Source of the DNA: Aquibacillus albus
Lineage (GTDB): Bacteria > Bacillota > Bacilli > Bacillales > Amphibacillaceae
NCBI RefSeq assembly: GCF_016908325.1
Contig: NZ_JAFBDR010000006.1
Coordinates: 1-64,000, forward strand
Direction: 5' to 3'
Length of the DNA: 64,000 bases
Of this stretch, positions 55,314 to 63,924 are shown one piece after another. Both the position numbers and the translations under genes were made by a program. Below the pieces are notes generated by a model that had not been told where the DNA came from, did no database searches, and was given only the letters and a program-made list of their open reading frames with translations. Position 1 is the stretch's first letter, and each line of letters starts with the position of its first letter.

Positions 55314-55778
55314 TCATTCCTTTATAATTGGTTTTCCACTCGGATATGGAACTGTTTCTAATTGATCGCCAAGCCATGTTTGTCCATCTTCCCAATGTTC
55401 TTTCTTCCATATTGGTACAATTTGTTTAATACGTTCAATGGCATATTCATTTGCTTCATAGGCGGCTTTTCGATGAGGAGAAGAGACAGCAATAACAACC
55501 GCAATATCTGTAATATCTAATTGACCAATCCGGTGGGTAATTGCTATTTTTGTATCGGGCCATTTTTCCTTAATTTCTTGATCAATCACTTTCATCATTT
55601 TCACAGCCATGGGCTTATAGGCTTGGTACTCTAAATACACTGTTCGTTTTCCTTTGGTCCATTCACGAACAGTGCCAATAAATGTAGTAATAGCCCCAGC
55701 TTCTCTTCTCTCTACTTTTTTTACTAACGCTGGAACATCGATTGGCTCTTCAACGATTAGAAAAAGTTCCTCTTTCAT
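55314..55778 (-). CDS. moaE: Molybdopterin synthase catalytic subunit MoaE
   Basis: MoaE inserts two sulfurs into cyclic pyranopterin to make molybdopterin. The 154-residue protein has AGAITTFIGTVREWTKGK (28-45), the active-site SSPHRKAAYEA near 100-110 and KEHWEDGQTWLGD near 130-142, including catalytic lysines. AGGAGCTTT precedes the ATG. It lies between moeA and moaD. Confidence 0.96.
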   Translation of the reverse strand: MKEELFLIVEEPIDVPALVKKVERREAGAITTFIGTVREWTKGKRTVYLEYQAYKPMAVKMMKVIDQEIKEKWPDTKIAITHRIGQLDITDIAVVIAVSSPHRKAAYEANEYAIERIKQIVPIWKKEHWEDGQTWLGDQLETVPYPSGKPIIKE

Positions 55779-55803
55779 TATATAAAGCTCCTCTCACTAT
55801 ACT

Positions 55804-57075
55804 TTAAATAGTAAAATTTTCGAATGATGTACCGGCTTGGTCTTCTAACAAGATTACTTTAACATTTGAGCCCTTTTGATAACCTTTCGTTCCACCAGGC
55901 AACACAATTAAACTATTTCCCGCAAGCGATGATACAACATTCGATTTATCTAATCCAGCCGGGGTTGCTATTAATCTACCTTCTTCAATCGTTAATTGGC
56001 CCCGGACAAATCGATCAAATGGGTTCGGTTTAGGAAAATCATTACCTAGAACAGCGGATACTTTATTTAAAAATGGATGTTCACAACGGAGATAAGTACG
56101 AATAATCGGTCTAGTAAACAATTCGAAACCAACAAAGCATGCCGACGGGTTACCTGACAATCCAAATAAAAGCTTATTATCCTTTTCTGCAATCGTAGTA
56201 ACACTACCAGGACGCATGGCCACTTTATTAAATAACACATTCGCACCTAACTTTTGGTAAATATCAGGTAGATAATCATAATCTCCTACGGAAACTCCTC
56301 CTGTTGTAATCAGCATATCTACCTTTTTCATCCCATCCTCCACTTGCTGAAAACAGGTATCAAAATCATCACTGAATTGACCTAAATAAAGAGGAATCCC
56401 ACCAGCTCTTTCTATTTGTGCACAAATCATATAAGCATTACTATTACGAATCTTTCCAGGTTGTAAAGGTTCATCAATTTCAAGAAGCTCACTTCCTGTA
56501 GCAATAACACCAATCGTTGGCTTCTTGCTAGCAGGAACTGTTTTATAACCGAATGTAGCTAATAATGCAATAACTCCTGGATTGATATAAGTCCCTTTCG
56601 AAGCAAGTACTGTTCCTTGTTTTGTATCTTCCCCTTTAAAGGAGATGTTGTCACCTGATTTAAAAGGTCTTCTTACTTGTATCATGTTTTTTCCACTTCT
56701 ATCAATTTCTTTTGCTTCCTCTAGCATAACTACAGCATCACAGCCATCTGGAATTTGAGCTCCTGTCATAATTCTAACGGCTTGATTTTTCCCTACACGT
56801 GATGTAAATACGCTTCCGGCACCAATCTCACCAATAACCTCTAATTCACAGGGTTCATTTCTTGTCGTTCCTTCTGTATCATTTGATCGAAAAGCAAATC
56901 CATCATATGGGGAGCGATCAAATAGAGGTATGTCATGATCTGCTACTAGGTCTTCACCGAGAAATCGTCCATAAGATTCTTCAATTGAGATATTTTCAAC
57001 ACTGCCTGATGAAGAAAAGGTCATTAACCGGTTTACTGCTTCCCTAACTTTTATTGGTCGTCTTTTTTCTACCAT
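55804..57075 (-). CDS. moeA: Molybdopterin molybdenumtransferase MoeA
   Basis: MoeA inserts molybdenum into adenylated molybdopterin. This 423-residue multi-domain protein begins with the MoeA N-terminal region (AVNRLMTF; FDRSPYDGFAFRS near 60-72). Its MogA-like domain has GVIATGSELLE near 183-193 and TTGGVSVGDYDYL near 247-259, and GLSGNPSACFVGFELF follows near 305. The C-terminal beta domain ends the protein. It lies 50 bp downstream of moaA. Confidence 0.96.
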   Translation of the reverse strand: MVEKRRPIKVREAVNRLMTFSSSGSVENISIEESYGRFLGEDLVADHDIPLFDRSPYDGFAFRSNDTEGTTRNEPCELEVIGEIGAGSVFTSRVGKNQAVRIMTGAQIPDGCDAVVMLEEAKEIDRSGKNMIQVRRPFKSGDNISFKGEDTKQGTVLASKGTYINPGVIALLATFGYKTVPASKKPTIGVIATGSELLEIDEPLQPGKIRNSNAYMICAQIERAGGIPLYLGQFSDDFDTCFQQVEDGMKKVDMLITTGGVSVGDYDYLPDIYQKLGANVLFNKVAMRPGSVTTIAEKDNKLLFGLSGNPSACFVGFELFTRPIIRTYLRCEHPFLNKVSAVLGNDFPKPNPFDRFVRGQLTIEEGRLIATPAGLDKSNVVSSLAGNSLIVLPGGTKGYQKGSNVKVILLEDQAGTSFENFTI

Positions 57076-57125
57076 ACATTCGTTCTCCTTTTTCCAACTA
57101 ACTTTTTACTCTCTATCCAAGTAAA

Positions 57126-58148
57126 TTAACCACCGATATATGACATTTCAATTTTCTTTCTATTTTTTGCAGTCTCTTCTGTTCGTAAATCAGAATATCT
57201 GTCGGTTCGTTTTTTCCATGTGGATGTTATTGCTTCTACAATCTCTTCATCATTGGCTTCAGAACGTAGTATTTGCTTTACATCCAATCCATTTGTTGCA
57301 AACAAGCAAGTGTACAACTTTCCATCTGCTGAAATTCTTGCTCGTGTACAAGTCGAGCAAAAAGATTCAGATACAGATGTGATAAAGCCTACCTCGGAGT
57401 CGGTGCCAGCATAACGATAACGCTTAGCTACTTCCCCTACATATGCCGGATTAATCGGCTCCAGTTTAAAATGCTTCGATAATTCATCAAACAATTGCTT
57501 CTTCGTGATAACATGACTAAAATCCCAACCATTGGATTGACCTACATCCATAAATTCTATAAAACGAAGAGTCATTCCTTGCTCTTTAAAATACTTGGCC
57601 ATAGGAACAACTTCTTGATCATTCATCCCTTTTTTTACAACCATGTTTACTTTTACTTCCAAACCAAGATCTTTAGCTTTTTTCATATTGTTTAGAACAC
57701 GCTCTGTGCCTACTCCGCTATCATTTATCGACTTAAAAACCTGATCACTTAATGCATCTAAACTGACATTGATTCTATTTAATCCAGCATCCTTTAATTG
57801 CTGAGCATATTTGTCTAAAAACATTCCATTCGTTGTCAGCGCAATATCCTCTAGTCCTTCGATGGAAGCCAATCGGCTAATTAACTTCGGTAAGTCTCTC
57901 CTTAATAATGGCTCTCCACCTGTTATTCGGATTTTCTTTACCCCTAACTGAACGAAAAGGTTTGCTAAACGTTCCAGCTCCTCAAAATTCAACAAATGTT
58001 CTTTTGGTAAAAAGGCATAATCTTTACCAAATATTTCCTTAGGCATACAATATCTACACCTAAAATTACAACGGTCCGTCACTGATATACGTAAATCCTG
58101 TAAAACTCGACCAAACTTATCTTGCAACGGCATCGATGGTGTTCTCAT
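57126..58148 (-). CDS. moaA: GTP 3',8-cyclase MoaA
   Basis: MoaA is the radical SAM enzyme that rearranges GTP in the first step of molybdenum cofactor synthesis. The 340-residue protein has the N-terminal 4Fe-4S cysteines C27, C31 and C34 in [10 protein letters not shown]. The second-cluster cysteines are in [19 protein letters not shown] near 264-282, and the C-terminus is the required Gly-Gly (YIGG). It is the first gene of moaA-moeA-moaE-moaD-moaB-modA-modB and follows the nitrate-sensing operon's terminator. Confidence 0.97.
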   Translation of the reverse strand: MRTPSMPLQDKFGRVLQDLRISVTDRCNFRCRYCMPKEIFGKDYAFLPKEHLLNFEELERLANLFVQLGVKKIRITGGEPLLRRDLPKLISRLASIEGLEDIALTTNGMFLDKYAQQLKDAGLNRINVSLDALSDQVFKSINDSGVGTERVLNNMKKAKDLGLEVKVNMVVKKGMNDQEVVPMAKYFKEQGMTLRFIEFMDVGQSNGWDFSHVITKKQLFDELSKHFKLEPINPAYVGEVAKRYRYAGTDSEVGFITSVSESFCSTCTRARISADGKLYTCLFATNGLDVKQILRSEANDEEIVEAITSTWKKRTDRYSDLRTEETAKNRKKIEMSYIGG

Positions 58149-58230
58149 GGGATATCTCTCCTAATTTTCTTATTGAGGTTATTCAAAAATGAACACGTAC
58201 TTATTGTAATTCATTTTAACAGGTATTTGG

Positions 58231-58278
58231 AAAAGTAAAAAGAAGGAGGTTCACAATCGTATCATGTGAACCCCTTCT
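58231..58278 (-). terminator. Terminator of the narK-PAS/nre-like operon
   Basis: GAAGGGGTTCACA and TGTGAACCTCCTTC form a long stem (58242-58278), followed by TTTTTACTTTT on the minus strand. It closes the sensing operon before moaA. Confidence 0.9.
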
Positions 58279-59998
58279 ACATTGTTTTAATTTTTAACAA
58301 GATGGTTGTTCCTTTACCAGGAATGGAGTCCACTTGAAGGGTTCCATCAACGGAACGAGCCCTTTCCTCCATACTCACTAAACCAACACCTTTAGATAAC
58401 TGTTCTTTATTAAAACCTATTCCTTTATCCTCAATGACTACATGCAGTTTATCATGTAACTCTTGAATGGTAACAGATACTTGATTCACATCAGCATATT
58501 TTCGGACATTTGTAAGTGCCTCTTGTATGATTCGGTAAATCGTTATTTCTATATCACTTCTTAGTCTATGTTTAAGCGTCGATTGAAAATGTACATTAAT
58601 TCCGTAATTTTCCGAGAAACGGTTAAGAAAAGAACGAATAGCTGGTATTAACCCTAAATCATCCAAAACAGAAGGTCTTAATTCCCATGAAAAATCACGA
58701 ATCTCTTGAATAATTTCAGTAGCCTCTTCCAGCAGTTGTGTTAATAATGGATGATCCATTTCATTATTTAATCGATTGATCGTAATCAAGTGACTATACA
58801 TATTTTGACCAATTTCATCATGAAGCTCTCTTGACAGCCTCTTTCTCTCTTCCTCTTGAACCGTAATTATTTTTGTCATCGTATCCTGTAATTCTTCCTC
58901 AATTCGCTTACGTCTTGTTATTTCAAAACGAATGGAAAGATACTGATAAGGCTTACCATCCTCATCTAAGAACGGAACAATCGTTGTATCGACCCAATAA
59001 TAAGTCCCATCCTTTGCTCTATTTTTTATTTCTCCCTTCCATACGTTTCCGGTGCCAATCGTTTTCCATAATTCTTTAAAAAATGAGCGAGAGTGATATC
59101 CAGAATTAATGATAGAATGCGTTTTACCAATCAATTCATCCCGACTATATTGAGAAACATGTACGAATTGATCATTAACATACGTAATTTTTCCTTGTTT
59201 ATCGGTAATTGCGACAATAGAAGATTCATCCAATGCAAATTTCAAATCAACTAACTCTTGCATAGATTTCTTCAGCTCGTCAACAACACGTTTATAATCA
59301 GTAATTTCTTTACGGATAGCTACGTATTGATATGGTTTTCCTTTGTTATTCAAAAACGGAACGATCGTTGTATCGACCCAATAATACGTTCCATCTTTTG
59401 CTTTATTTCTAATCTCTCCCCGCCAAACATGTCCATGTGCAATTGTCCGCCACAAGTTGCGCATAAACCCTTTATCGTGATATCCAGAATTTATTATCCG
59501 ATGGTCCTGACCAATGAGCTCCTCTTTACTATACTTTGAAACCTCACTAAATTTATCGTTGACGTATTTTATTTTTCCTGTCTGGTCTGTAATAGCAAGA
59601 ATGGTTGATTCATCTAAAGCGTATTTCATATCTAACAGTTCATTTAGAATTCGTTGTGGCTCAACACCTGTAACTGTCTCATGATTACTTTTGTGCAAGG
59701 TGATTATATGGTAGGTCACTTGATGAAGTGTAATTGTATTTTTCTTAAAAAATAAAGAAAATTGGTGTCCATCTTTGTTTCGTCCATAATGATGAATGAT
59801 TGTCCCTTGTTCTACCTCATCCATCTTTATATCCGGAATAATTGACTGTACACCTTGACCAATACTGTCATATTGTGCAAAATCAAAAAGTTGTCTTGCT
59901 TTTTCATTCATGGACTCAATACATCCATCTTGACTAATAACAATCGTCGCATCACCAGAGGCTTCCCTATTGCCTAAGTGATTTCTATGCTCTATCAT
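58277..59998 (-). CDS. Triple-PAS HisKA_3 sensor histidine kinase
   Basis: This soluble sensor kinase has 573 residues and no membrane segment. Three PAS domains lie at about 13-103, 126-236 and 254-364. The second and third are near-duplicates spaced 128 residues apart (both contain IINSGYH and AKDGTYYWVDTTIVPFL). The HisKA_3 phosphoacceptor is H393 in RELHDEIGQ, and the ATPase domain (about 475-573) has the N-box EALTNVRKYA and G-box EDKGIGF. The overall plan is like NreB of staphylococci, but it lacks the four cysteines of the NreB Fe-S PAS; only C26 is present. It is the last gene of the operon, 17 bp after the GAF gene. Confidence 0.88.
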   Translation of the reverse strand: MIEHRNHLGNREASGDATIVISQDGCIESMNEKARQLFDFAQYDSIGQGVQSIIPDIKMDEVEQGTIIHHYGRNKDGHQFSLFFKKNTITLHQVTYHIITLHKSNHETVTGVEPQRILNELLDMKYALDESTILAITDQTGKIKYVNDKFSEVSKYSKEELIGQDHRIINSGYHDKGFMRNLWRTIAHGHVWRGEIRNKAKDGTYYWVDTTIVPFLNNKGKPYQYVAIRKEITDYKRVVDELKKSMQELVDLKFALDESSIVAITDKQGKITYVNDQFVHVSQYSRDELIGKTHSIINSGYHSRSFFKELWKTIGTGNVWKGEIKNRAKDGTYYWVDTTIVPFLDEDGKPYQYLSIRFEITRRKRIEEELQDTMTKIITVQEEERKRLSRELHDEIGQNMYSHLITINRLNNEMDHPLLTQLLEEATEIIQEIRDFSWELRPSVLDDLGLIPAIRSFLNRFSENYGINVHFQSTLKHRLRSDIEITIYRIIQEALTNVRKYADVNQVSVTIQELHDKLHVVIEDKGIGFNKEQLSKGVGLVSMEERARSVDGTLQVDSIPGKGTTILLKIKTM

Positions 59999-60015
59999 CG
60001 GTATCAGTTAACCCC

Positions 60016-60495
60016 CTAGTTTTTAAAGTAGGATGGTAGAAACTCTTCCATATTTTCAACTGCTTCTTTAACTTTATAAAACTGATCCCCATCGATTGGA
60101 TGTTCTTTTCGATAGCCAATGAGTAGTGATCCTTTAGGAACGCCGTTGACGCGTATTGGTACGGCATAGGCAGATACTAGTCTTTCTGCTAACATAATTG
60201 GATAATCAGTTGATTTACCCAGAATATTTTCAGGAAAATGGCTTATTAGCATGTCACTACCCGTTGCAATTACTTTACCGGCAATCCCTTTACCGTATCT
60301 AACTGTAACGTGTTTATACTTTTCGTTTGTATTCCCACATACATAAGGCCAATTAACATCTGGATGATGAAATTTTTGTAAAGCAACACCTATAAAGTCA
60401 CAGCTTATTCGTTTATGAAGATTTTTACATTCAGCTAAAAATAGTGTATCTAAATTTTCTACATCAGCCATTTCTTTATTATATGCCATATCCAA
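60016..60495 (-). CDS. nreA: NreA-like GAF-domain nitrate receptor
   Basis: This single GAF-domain protein of about 157-159 residues matches the NreA family. In Staphylococcus, NreA binds nitrate and inhibits the NreB kinase. Typical elements are CDFIGVALQ (about 32-40), NWPYVCGN (47-54), RYGKGIAGKVIATG near 66-79 and SAYAVPIRVNGVPKGSLLIGYR near 108-129. The frame begins with TTG at 60495, overlapping the regulator gene; ATG at 60489 is about as likely, with AAAAAAGGA upstream. Its place between the regulator and the triple-PAS kinase makes a nitrate-sensing role likely. Binding residues need structural comparison. Confidence 0.82.
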   Translation of the reverse strand: MDMAYNKEMADVENLDTLFLAECKNLHKRISCDFIGVALQKFHHPDVNWPYVCGNTNEKYKHVTVRYGKGIAGKVIATGSDMLISHFPENILGKSTDYPIMLAERLVSAYAVPIRVNGVPKGSLLIGYRKEHPIDGDQFYKVKEAVENMEEFLPSYFKN

Positions 60496-61132
60496 GTAAT
60501 CCTTTTTTTAAAGCATAAGAAACTAATTCAGGTCTCGTTTTCATTTGCAATTTCTCCATTAAATTACTCTTGTGTGTTTCAACTGTTTTCACACTAATAA
60601 CGAGTTGTTCTCCTATTTCTTTATTGGAATATCCCTTTGCGATAAGTGTTAATACCTCTTTTTCTCTGTCAGACAACAATTGATAATCATCAGAAACATT
60701 ATTTTTTACTGACTGCAAATATTCATCCATGAGACGTTTCGTCGCAGACGGATGCAGATAAGCATTTCCGCTATGAACATATTTAATTGCTTCAATCAGT
60801 TCTTGATGCGGCGCACTCTTCAACACACACCCAGAAGCACCTGCTTGAATAGCACGAAATAAATATTCTTCATCATCATGCATCGTTAATATCAAAATGG
60901 CCGTCTCGGGCAGCCGTTTTTTTAATTCTGAAGTTGCCGATAAGCCGTCTTTTCCATGTGGCATGCTTAAATCCATAAGCACCACATTTGGTTGTAACTC
61001 TAACGCTTTATCTATTCCTTCATTACCTTCAGAAGCTTCTCCAATCACCTCCATGTCTGGAACTGCGTTTATTAACACTTTTAGTCCCATTCGAACAACT
61101 GCATGATCATCTACTAGCAGAACCTTTATCAC
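60479..61132 (-). CDS. nreC: NreC-like LuxR-family response regulator
   Basis: This two-component response regulator has a NarL/LuxR-type DNA-binding domain and 217 residues, the length of NreC. The receiver has D8-D9, the phosphoacceptor D54 in VLMDLSMP and the switch region ILTMHDDEEY. The HTH is at about 150-195 (REKEVLTLIAKGYSNKEIGEQL then VKTVETHKSN). It lies 13 bp after the small kinase gene and overlaps nreA by 17 bp. Likely targets are nitrate respiration genes, perhaps including this operon. It may serve both kinases. Confidence 0.9.
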   Translation of the reverse strand: MIKVLLVDDHAVVRMGLKVLINAVPDMEVIGEASEGNEGIDKALELQPNVVLMDLSMPHGKDGLSATSELKKRLPETAILILTMHDDEEYLFRAIQAGASGCVLKSAPHQELIEAIKYVHSGNAYLHPSATKRLMDEYLQSVKNNVSDDYQLLSDREKEVLTLIAKGYSNKEIGEQLVISVKTVETHKSNLMEKLQMKTRPELVSYALKKGLLGYGI

Positions 61133-61145
61133 GCTTTACAGCCCC

Positions 61146-61802
61146 CTATCTCTGGAATGGCAAAGACAACGAAACCTTCGTTCCTTTGCCCTCTTCAGAG
61201 GATATTTGACAATCGCCTCCAGCCATTGCCATTCTTTGTTTCATTGCTGCAATACCTTTACAGCGAGTATTACCAAGTATCTCTTTCAAGTGGAAACCTT
61301 TACCATCATCTTCAATCTCAATCTTCAGTATATTATCTTTCCATATAAATCGAAGACTTGCTTCGGATGTATCTGCGTACTTTGCAATATTAATCAAAGC
61401 TTCTTGACAAGCTCGAAACACAGCTAATTGATTAGATTCGGAAAGAAATTGCTCATGACCAATTGTATCGATATGAATAATTACTCCAAAAGTAGAAGTG
61501 AATTGCTTTAAGTAACTTTTCATGGCTGCAACCAGGCCAAGTGTCGACAATGATGATGGATAAAGCTCAACTGATAGTAGCCTTACCTCTTGAATTGTTC
61601 TGTTCAATTGTGCAGCTAACTCTTTAACATAGCTTTTTAAATCGGGGTTTTCTAATGCTGAATGCAAGAACTCCAAGCCTGTGTTAACACTATAGAGGTG
61701 CTGACTAATGCCTTCATGGAGCTCGTTTGAAATACGTTTTATTTCTTCTTCCTGTGCTTGAATAATATAGGTGCTGGCTTGTATTGATGATTTAAGCTCC
61801 AT
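61146..61802 (-). CDS. Small cytosolic HisKA_3 histidine kinase without sensor domain
   Basis: This 218-residue histidine kinase has only about 20 residues before its dimerisation helix. The phosphoacceptor is H29 in SNELHEGISQHL, and the ATPase domain has FRACQEALINIAKYA and EIEDDGKGF. No PAS, GAF, membrane or cysteine-cluster input domain is present. ATG at 61802 is chosen because GAGAGGAGGCTTTTC precedes it; the open frame upstream belongs to the narK-PAS overlap. The gene starts 19 bp after the NarK-PAS fusion, whose C-terminal PAS could supply the missing input. That pairing is inference. Confidence 0.87.
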   Translation of the reverse strand: MELKSSIQASTYIIQAQEEEIKRISNELHEGISQHLYSVNTGLEFLHSALENPDLKSYVKELAAQLNRTIQEVRLLSVELYPSSLSTLGLVAAMKSYLKQFTSTFGVIIHIDTIGHEQFLSESNQLAVFRACQEALINIAKYADTSEASLRFIWKDNILKIEIEDDGKGFHLKEILGNTRCKGIAAMKQRMAMAGGDCQISSEEGKGTKVSLSLPFQR

Positions 61803-61821
61803 GAAAAGCCTCCTCTCGTTA

Positions 61822-63345
61822 TTACAGGTTGTTCGTGTTCTGTTTTTGCAAGCTTTGAGTATTTGTAATATCACTAAACACACCTGCATATTGAATCGTC
61901 TGGCCAGCATCATCTTGAATGGCGCTGATCGTTAACCACTCTAAATAATTCTTACCATCTTTTCGTTTATTCCATATTTCCCCTTGCCAAAAACCATCAT
62001 TCGTTAATTTTTCCCACATGTCTTCATAAAATTTTTTCGACTGCTGTCCAGAACTAAGCATATTTGGATTGTTACCGACTGTCTCCTCATAGCTATATCC
62101 AGTAAGCTCGGTAAAAGCTGGATTTACTGTCATTATTTTACCATACCTGTCCGTAACCATCATACCGAGTGGACTGCTTTCCATTAATTGATACGACAGT
62201 GATAACTTATCCTGATAATACATCCAAACTGCTAAAACAAAGCTTACTAATGCGAACTGTGATAATGCCATAAAACCAATCGCATAATGACCAGTCATTT
62301 CATAAACCGTGGACAGAACTAAAGGTGGGAAGAAACCACCTAGTCCCCCCATTGCAGCAACTAATCCATTCACTATCCCTGCTTGCTTTTGAAAATACAT
62401 CGGTACTAGCTTAAACACAACACCATTACCTATCCCAGCACAGGCTGCAATCGTTATGCATCCAACCGTGTACCATTGGATGGATGGTGAAAAGGATAAT
62501 AAAATAGCGGCTAACGTGAATCCACCGAAAACATACATCAACAAGATTAATGAATGATAACGATCTGCTAACCAACCGCCTACAGGACGTAGGAAAGTAG
62601 CTACTGCGATAAATCCTGCTGTACGAATACCTGCATCAACTTTTTCTAAGTCAAAGTTAGTAACAAGGAAATTAGGTAAGTAAACAGTAAATGCGACAAA
62701 CGAGCCAAAAGTTACAAAATAAAACAAACAGAATAACCATAGCTTATCACTTTTATAAACACTTTTAATTTGTTGGATAATTGGTGTTCTTACTTTAACT
62801 TCCTTTTTATCTCCTAAGAAGATATTTGCCAATATAAACAGAGCTAATAATATCGTATAAAGTTGTATCGTTGAAGACCATCCAATCCTTGAAGCGATTA
62901 CTGGTGCGCTAAATGTAGTAATCGCTGTTCCAATATTTCCTGCGCCATAAATACCATTAACAAACCCATGACGTTCCTTTGGATAATATTTAGGTAATGA
63001 AGTTACTCCGACAGAAAAAACGGCTCCACCAATACCTATAAACAATCCTCCAATCACTAGACCAATGAAGGAGTCCGCAATACTGATGTAATACACTGGA
63101 GGTATCAACAAAATAAAACTGACGATAAAGACCTTTCTTGCTCCCCATAAATTCGTGTAATAGCCAATTGGAACTCTTAGTATGGATCCTAATATAACTG
63201 GTATTGCTGTAATCCACGCTGCTTGCTGGATCGTAATAGATATATCTTCTCTTATAAATGATATTAATGAGGACAGAATTACCCATACCATGAATCCTAT
63301 GACTAAATTCATTGTTTGTAATGGTAGTTGGATTTTCTTAATCAT
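61822..63345 (-). CDS. narK: NarK nitrate/nitrite transporter fused to a C-terminal PAS domain
   Basis: The 507-residue protein has two parts. Residues 1-377 form a 12-helix major facilitator transporter of the NarK family. The nitrate-binding arginines correspond to R57 (LRVPIG) and R253 (FLRPVGG), and nitrate signature motifs lie near 103-114 (IGIGGAVFSVGV) and 303-314 (AGIGNGVVFKLV). Residues about 383-495 form a PAS domain (SPLGMMVTDRYGKI, VNPAFTELTGYS, GFWQGEIWNKRKDG). The N-terminus overlaps the preceding gene by 8 bp, and GAGGGGAAG precedes the ATG. Transport plus sensing in one chain is unusual. Confidence 0.93.
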   Translation of the reverse strand: MIKKIQLPLQTMNLVIGFMVWVILSSLISFIREDISITIQQAAWITAIPVILGSILRVPIGYYTNLWGARKVFIVSFILLIPPVYYISIADSFIGLVIGGLFIGIGGAVFSVGVTSLPKYYPKERHGFVNGIYGAGNIGTAITTFSAPVIASRIGWSSTIQLYTILLALFILANIFLGDKKEVKVRTPIIQQIKSVYKSDKLWLFCLFYFVTFGSFVAFTVYLPNFLVTNFDLEKVDAGIRTAGFIAVATFLRPVGGWLADRYHSLILLMYVFGGFTLAAILLSFSPSIQWYTVGCITIAACAGIGNGVVFKLVPMYFQKQAGIVNGLVAAMGGLGGFFPPLVLSTVYEMTGHYAIGFMALSQFALVSFVLAVWMYYQDKLSLSYQLMESSPLGMMVTDRYGKIMTVNPAFTELTGYSYEETVGNNPNMLSSGQQSKKFYEDMWEKLTNDGFWQGEIWNKRKDGKNYLEWLTISAIQDDAGQTIQYAGVFSDITNTQSLQKQNTNNL

Positions 63346-63634
63346 TCAAATCTTCCCCTCTTCTAATTGCATAATAGAGTCTTGCTTGCTTATCAAATGC
63401 AATCCAATTGTTCCTCTTTTGTTGGACATCACTCGAAAGCGGAATAGCTATAAAAAAATGCTTATCAAAATATAAACGTAAATGCGTCTTATCTGGACAA
63501 TAAGTAATATCTATAATTTTTCTTTTCACCCAAGGAGCTGTTTCTTCTCCAGTTTCTCCATGTATACACAGCTCTACAGGTATGGTTTTGTAGCTTTTCA
63601 AATCATTTATCTCATTCGAATTCAAAACTAACAT
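63338..63634 (-). CDS. Unknown 98-residue protein in the narK operon
   Basis: I do not recognise this protein. It is soluble, mixed alpha/beta, with two cysteines (about 23 and 46) and a basic centre (APWVKRKIID). The C-terminal half YFDKHFFIAIPLSSDVQQKRNNW is followed by acidic residues. The ATG at 63634 lies against its GAAAGG site, so an in-frame TTG at 63625 may be the real start; either way it is translationally coupled to the preceding gene. Its end overlaps narK by 8 bp. The conserved packing suggests a role linked to nitrate/nitrite transport or sensing. Confidence 0.7.
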   Translation of the reverse strand: MLVLNSNEINDLKSYKTIPVELCIHGETGEETAPWVKRKIIDITYCPDKTHLRLYFDKHFFIAIPLSSDVQQKRNNWIAFDKQARLYYAIRRGEDLND

Positions 63635-63924
63635 CCTTTCAAAACTGGTATTACTTGAAATTGGTAGCCTTGTAATAGTGACCAGAAGTTTTCATCCGCA
63701 TACTCTTCAAGATAATCAATCACCGCCTGCTCCGATCCCCAGCTACTCATTCCTTTTACTTCTGCAACTATGATCTCAACTTCTTGGTTTTCTTTTTCGT
63801 CTAAGTACCAATTTAAACGTTCATGTTTGAACAAATTTTCCAATTGAGCGTTAATTTCTTCTGATAAATGACCAACTTTTTTTCTTACAAAACAGAAATC
63901 TAAATACGTTTCACTTTTTTGCAT
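63628..63924 (-). CDS. Unknown 98-residue protein upstream in the narK operon
   Basis: This acidic soluble protein of unknown function has ATG at 63924 with a perfect AAGGAGGGG upstream, so the open frame beyond it is not used. It has features such as LDFCFVRKKVGHLSEEINAQ, an acidic middle (DEKENQEVEIIVAEVKGM) and a C-terminus with aromatic residues ending in cysteine (VLKGC). The start overlaps the end of a partial upstream membrane-protein gene by 14 bp. No recognised domain; same length class as the next gene but no evident similarity. Confidence 0.7.
   Translation of the reverse strand: MQKSETYLDFCFVRKKVGHLSEEINAQLENLFKHERLNWYLDEKENQEVEIIVAEVKGMSSWGSEQAVIDYLEEYADENFWSLLQGYQFQVIPVLKGC

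Noticed and set aside
58149-58230. Possible molybdenum cofactor riboswitch before moaA
   Set aside because: The gap is too short and shows no recognisable conserved core; only a weak promoter-like sequence is visible.
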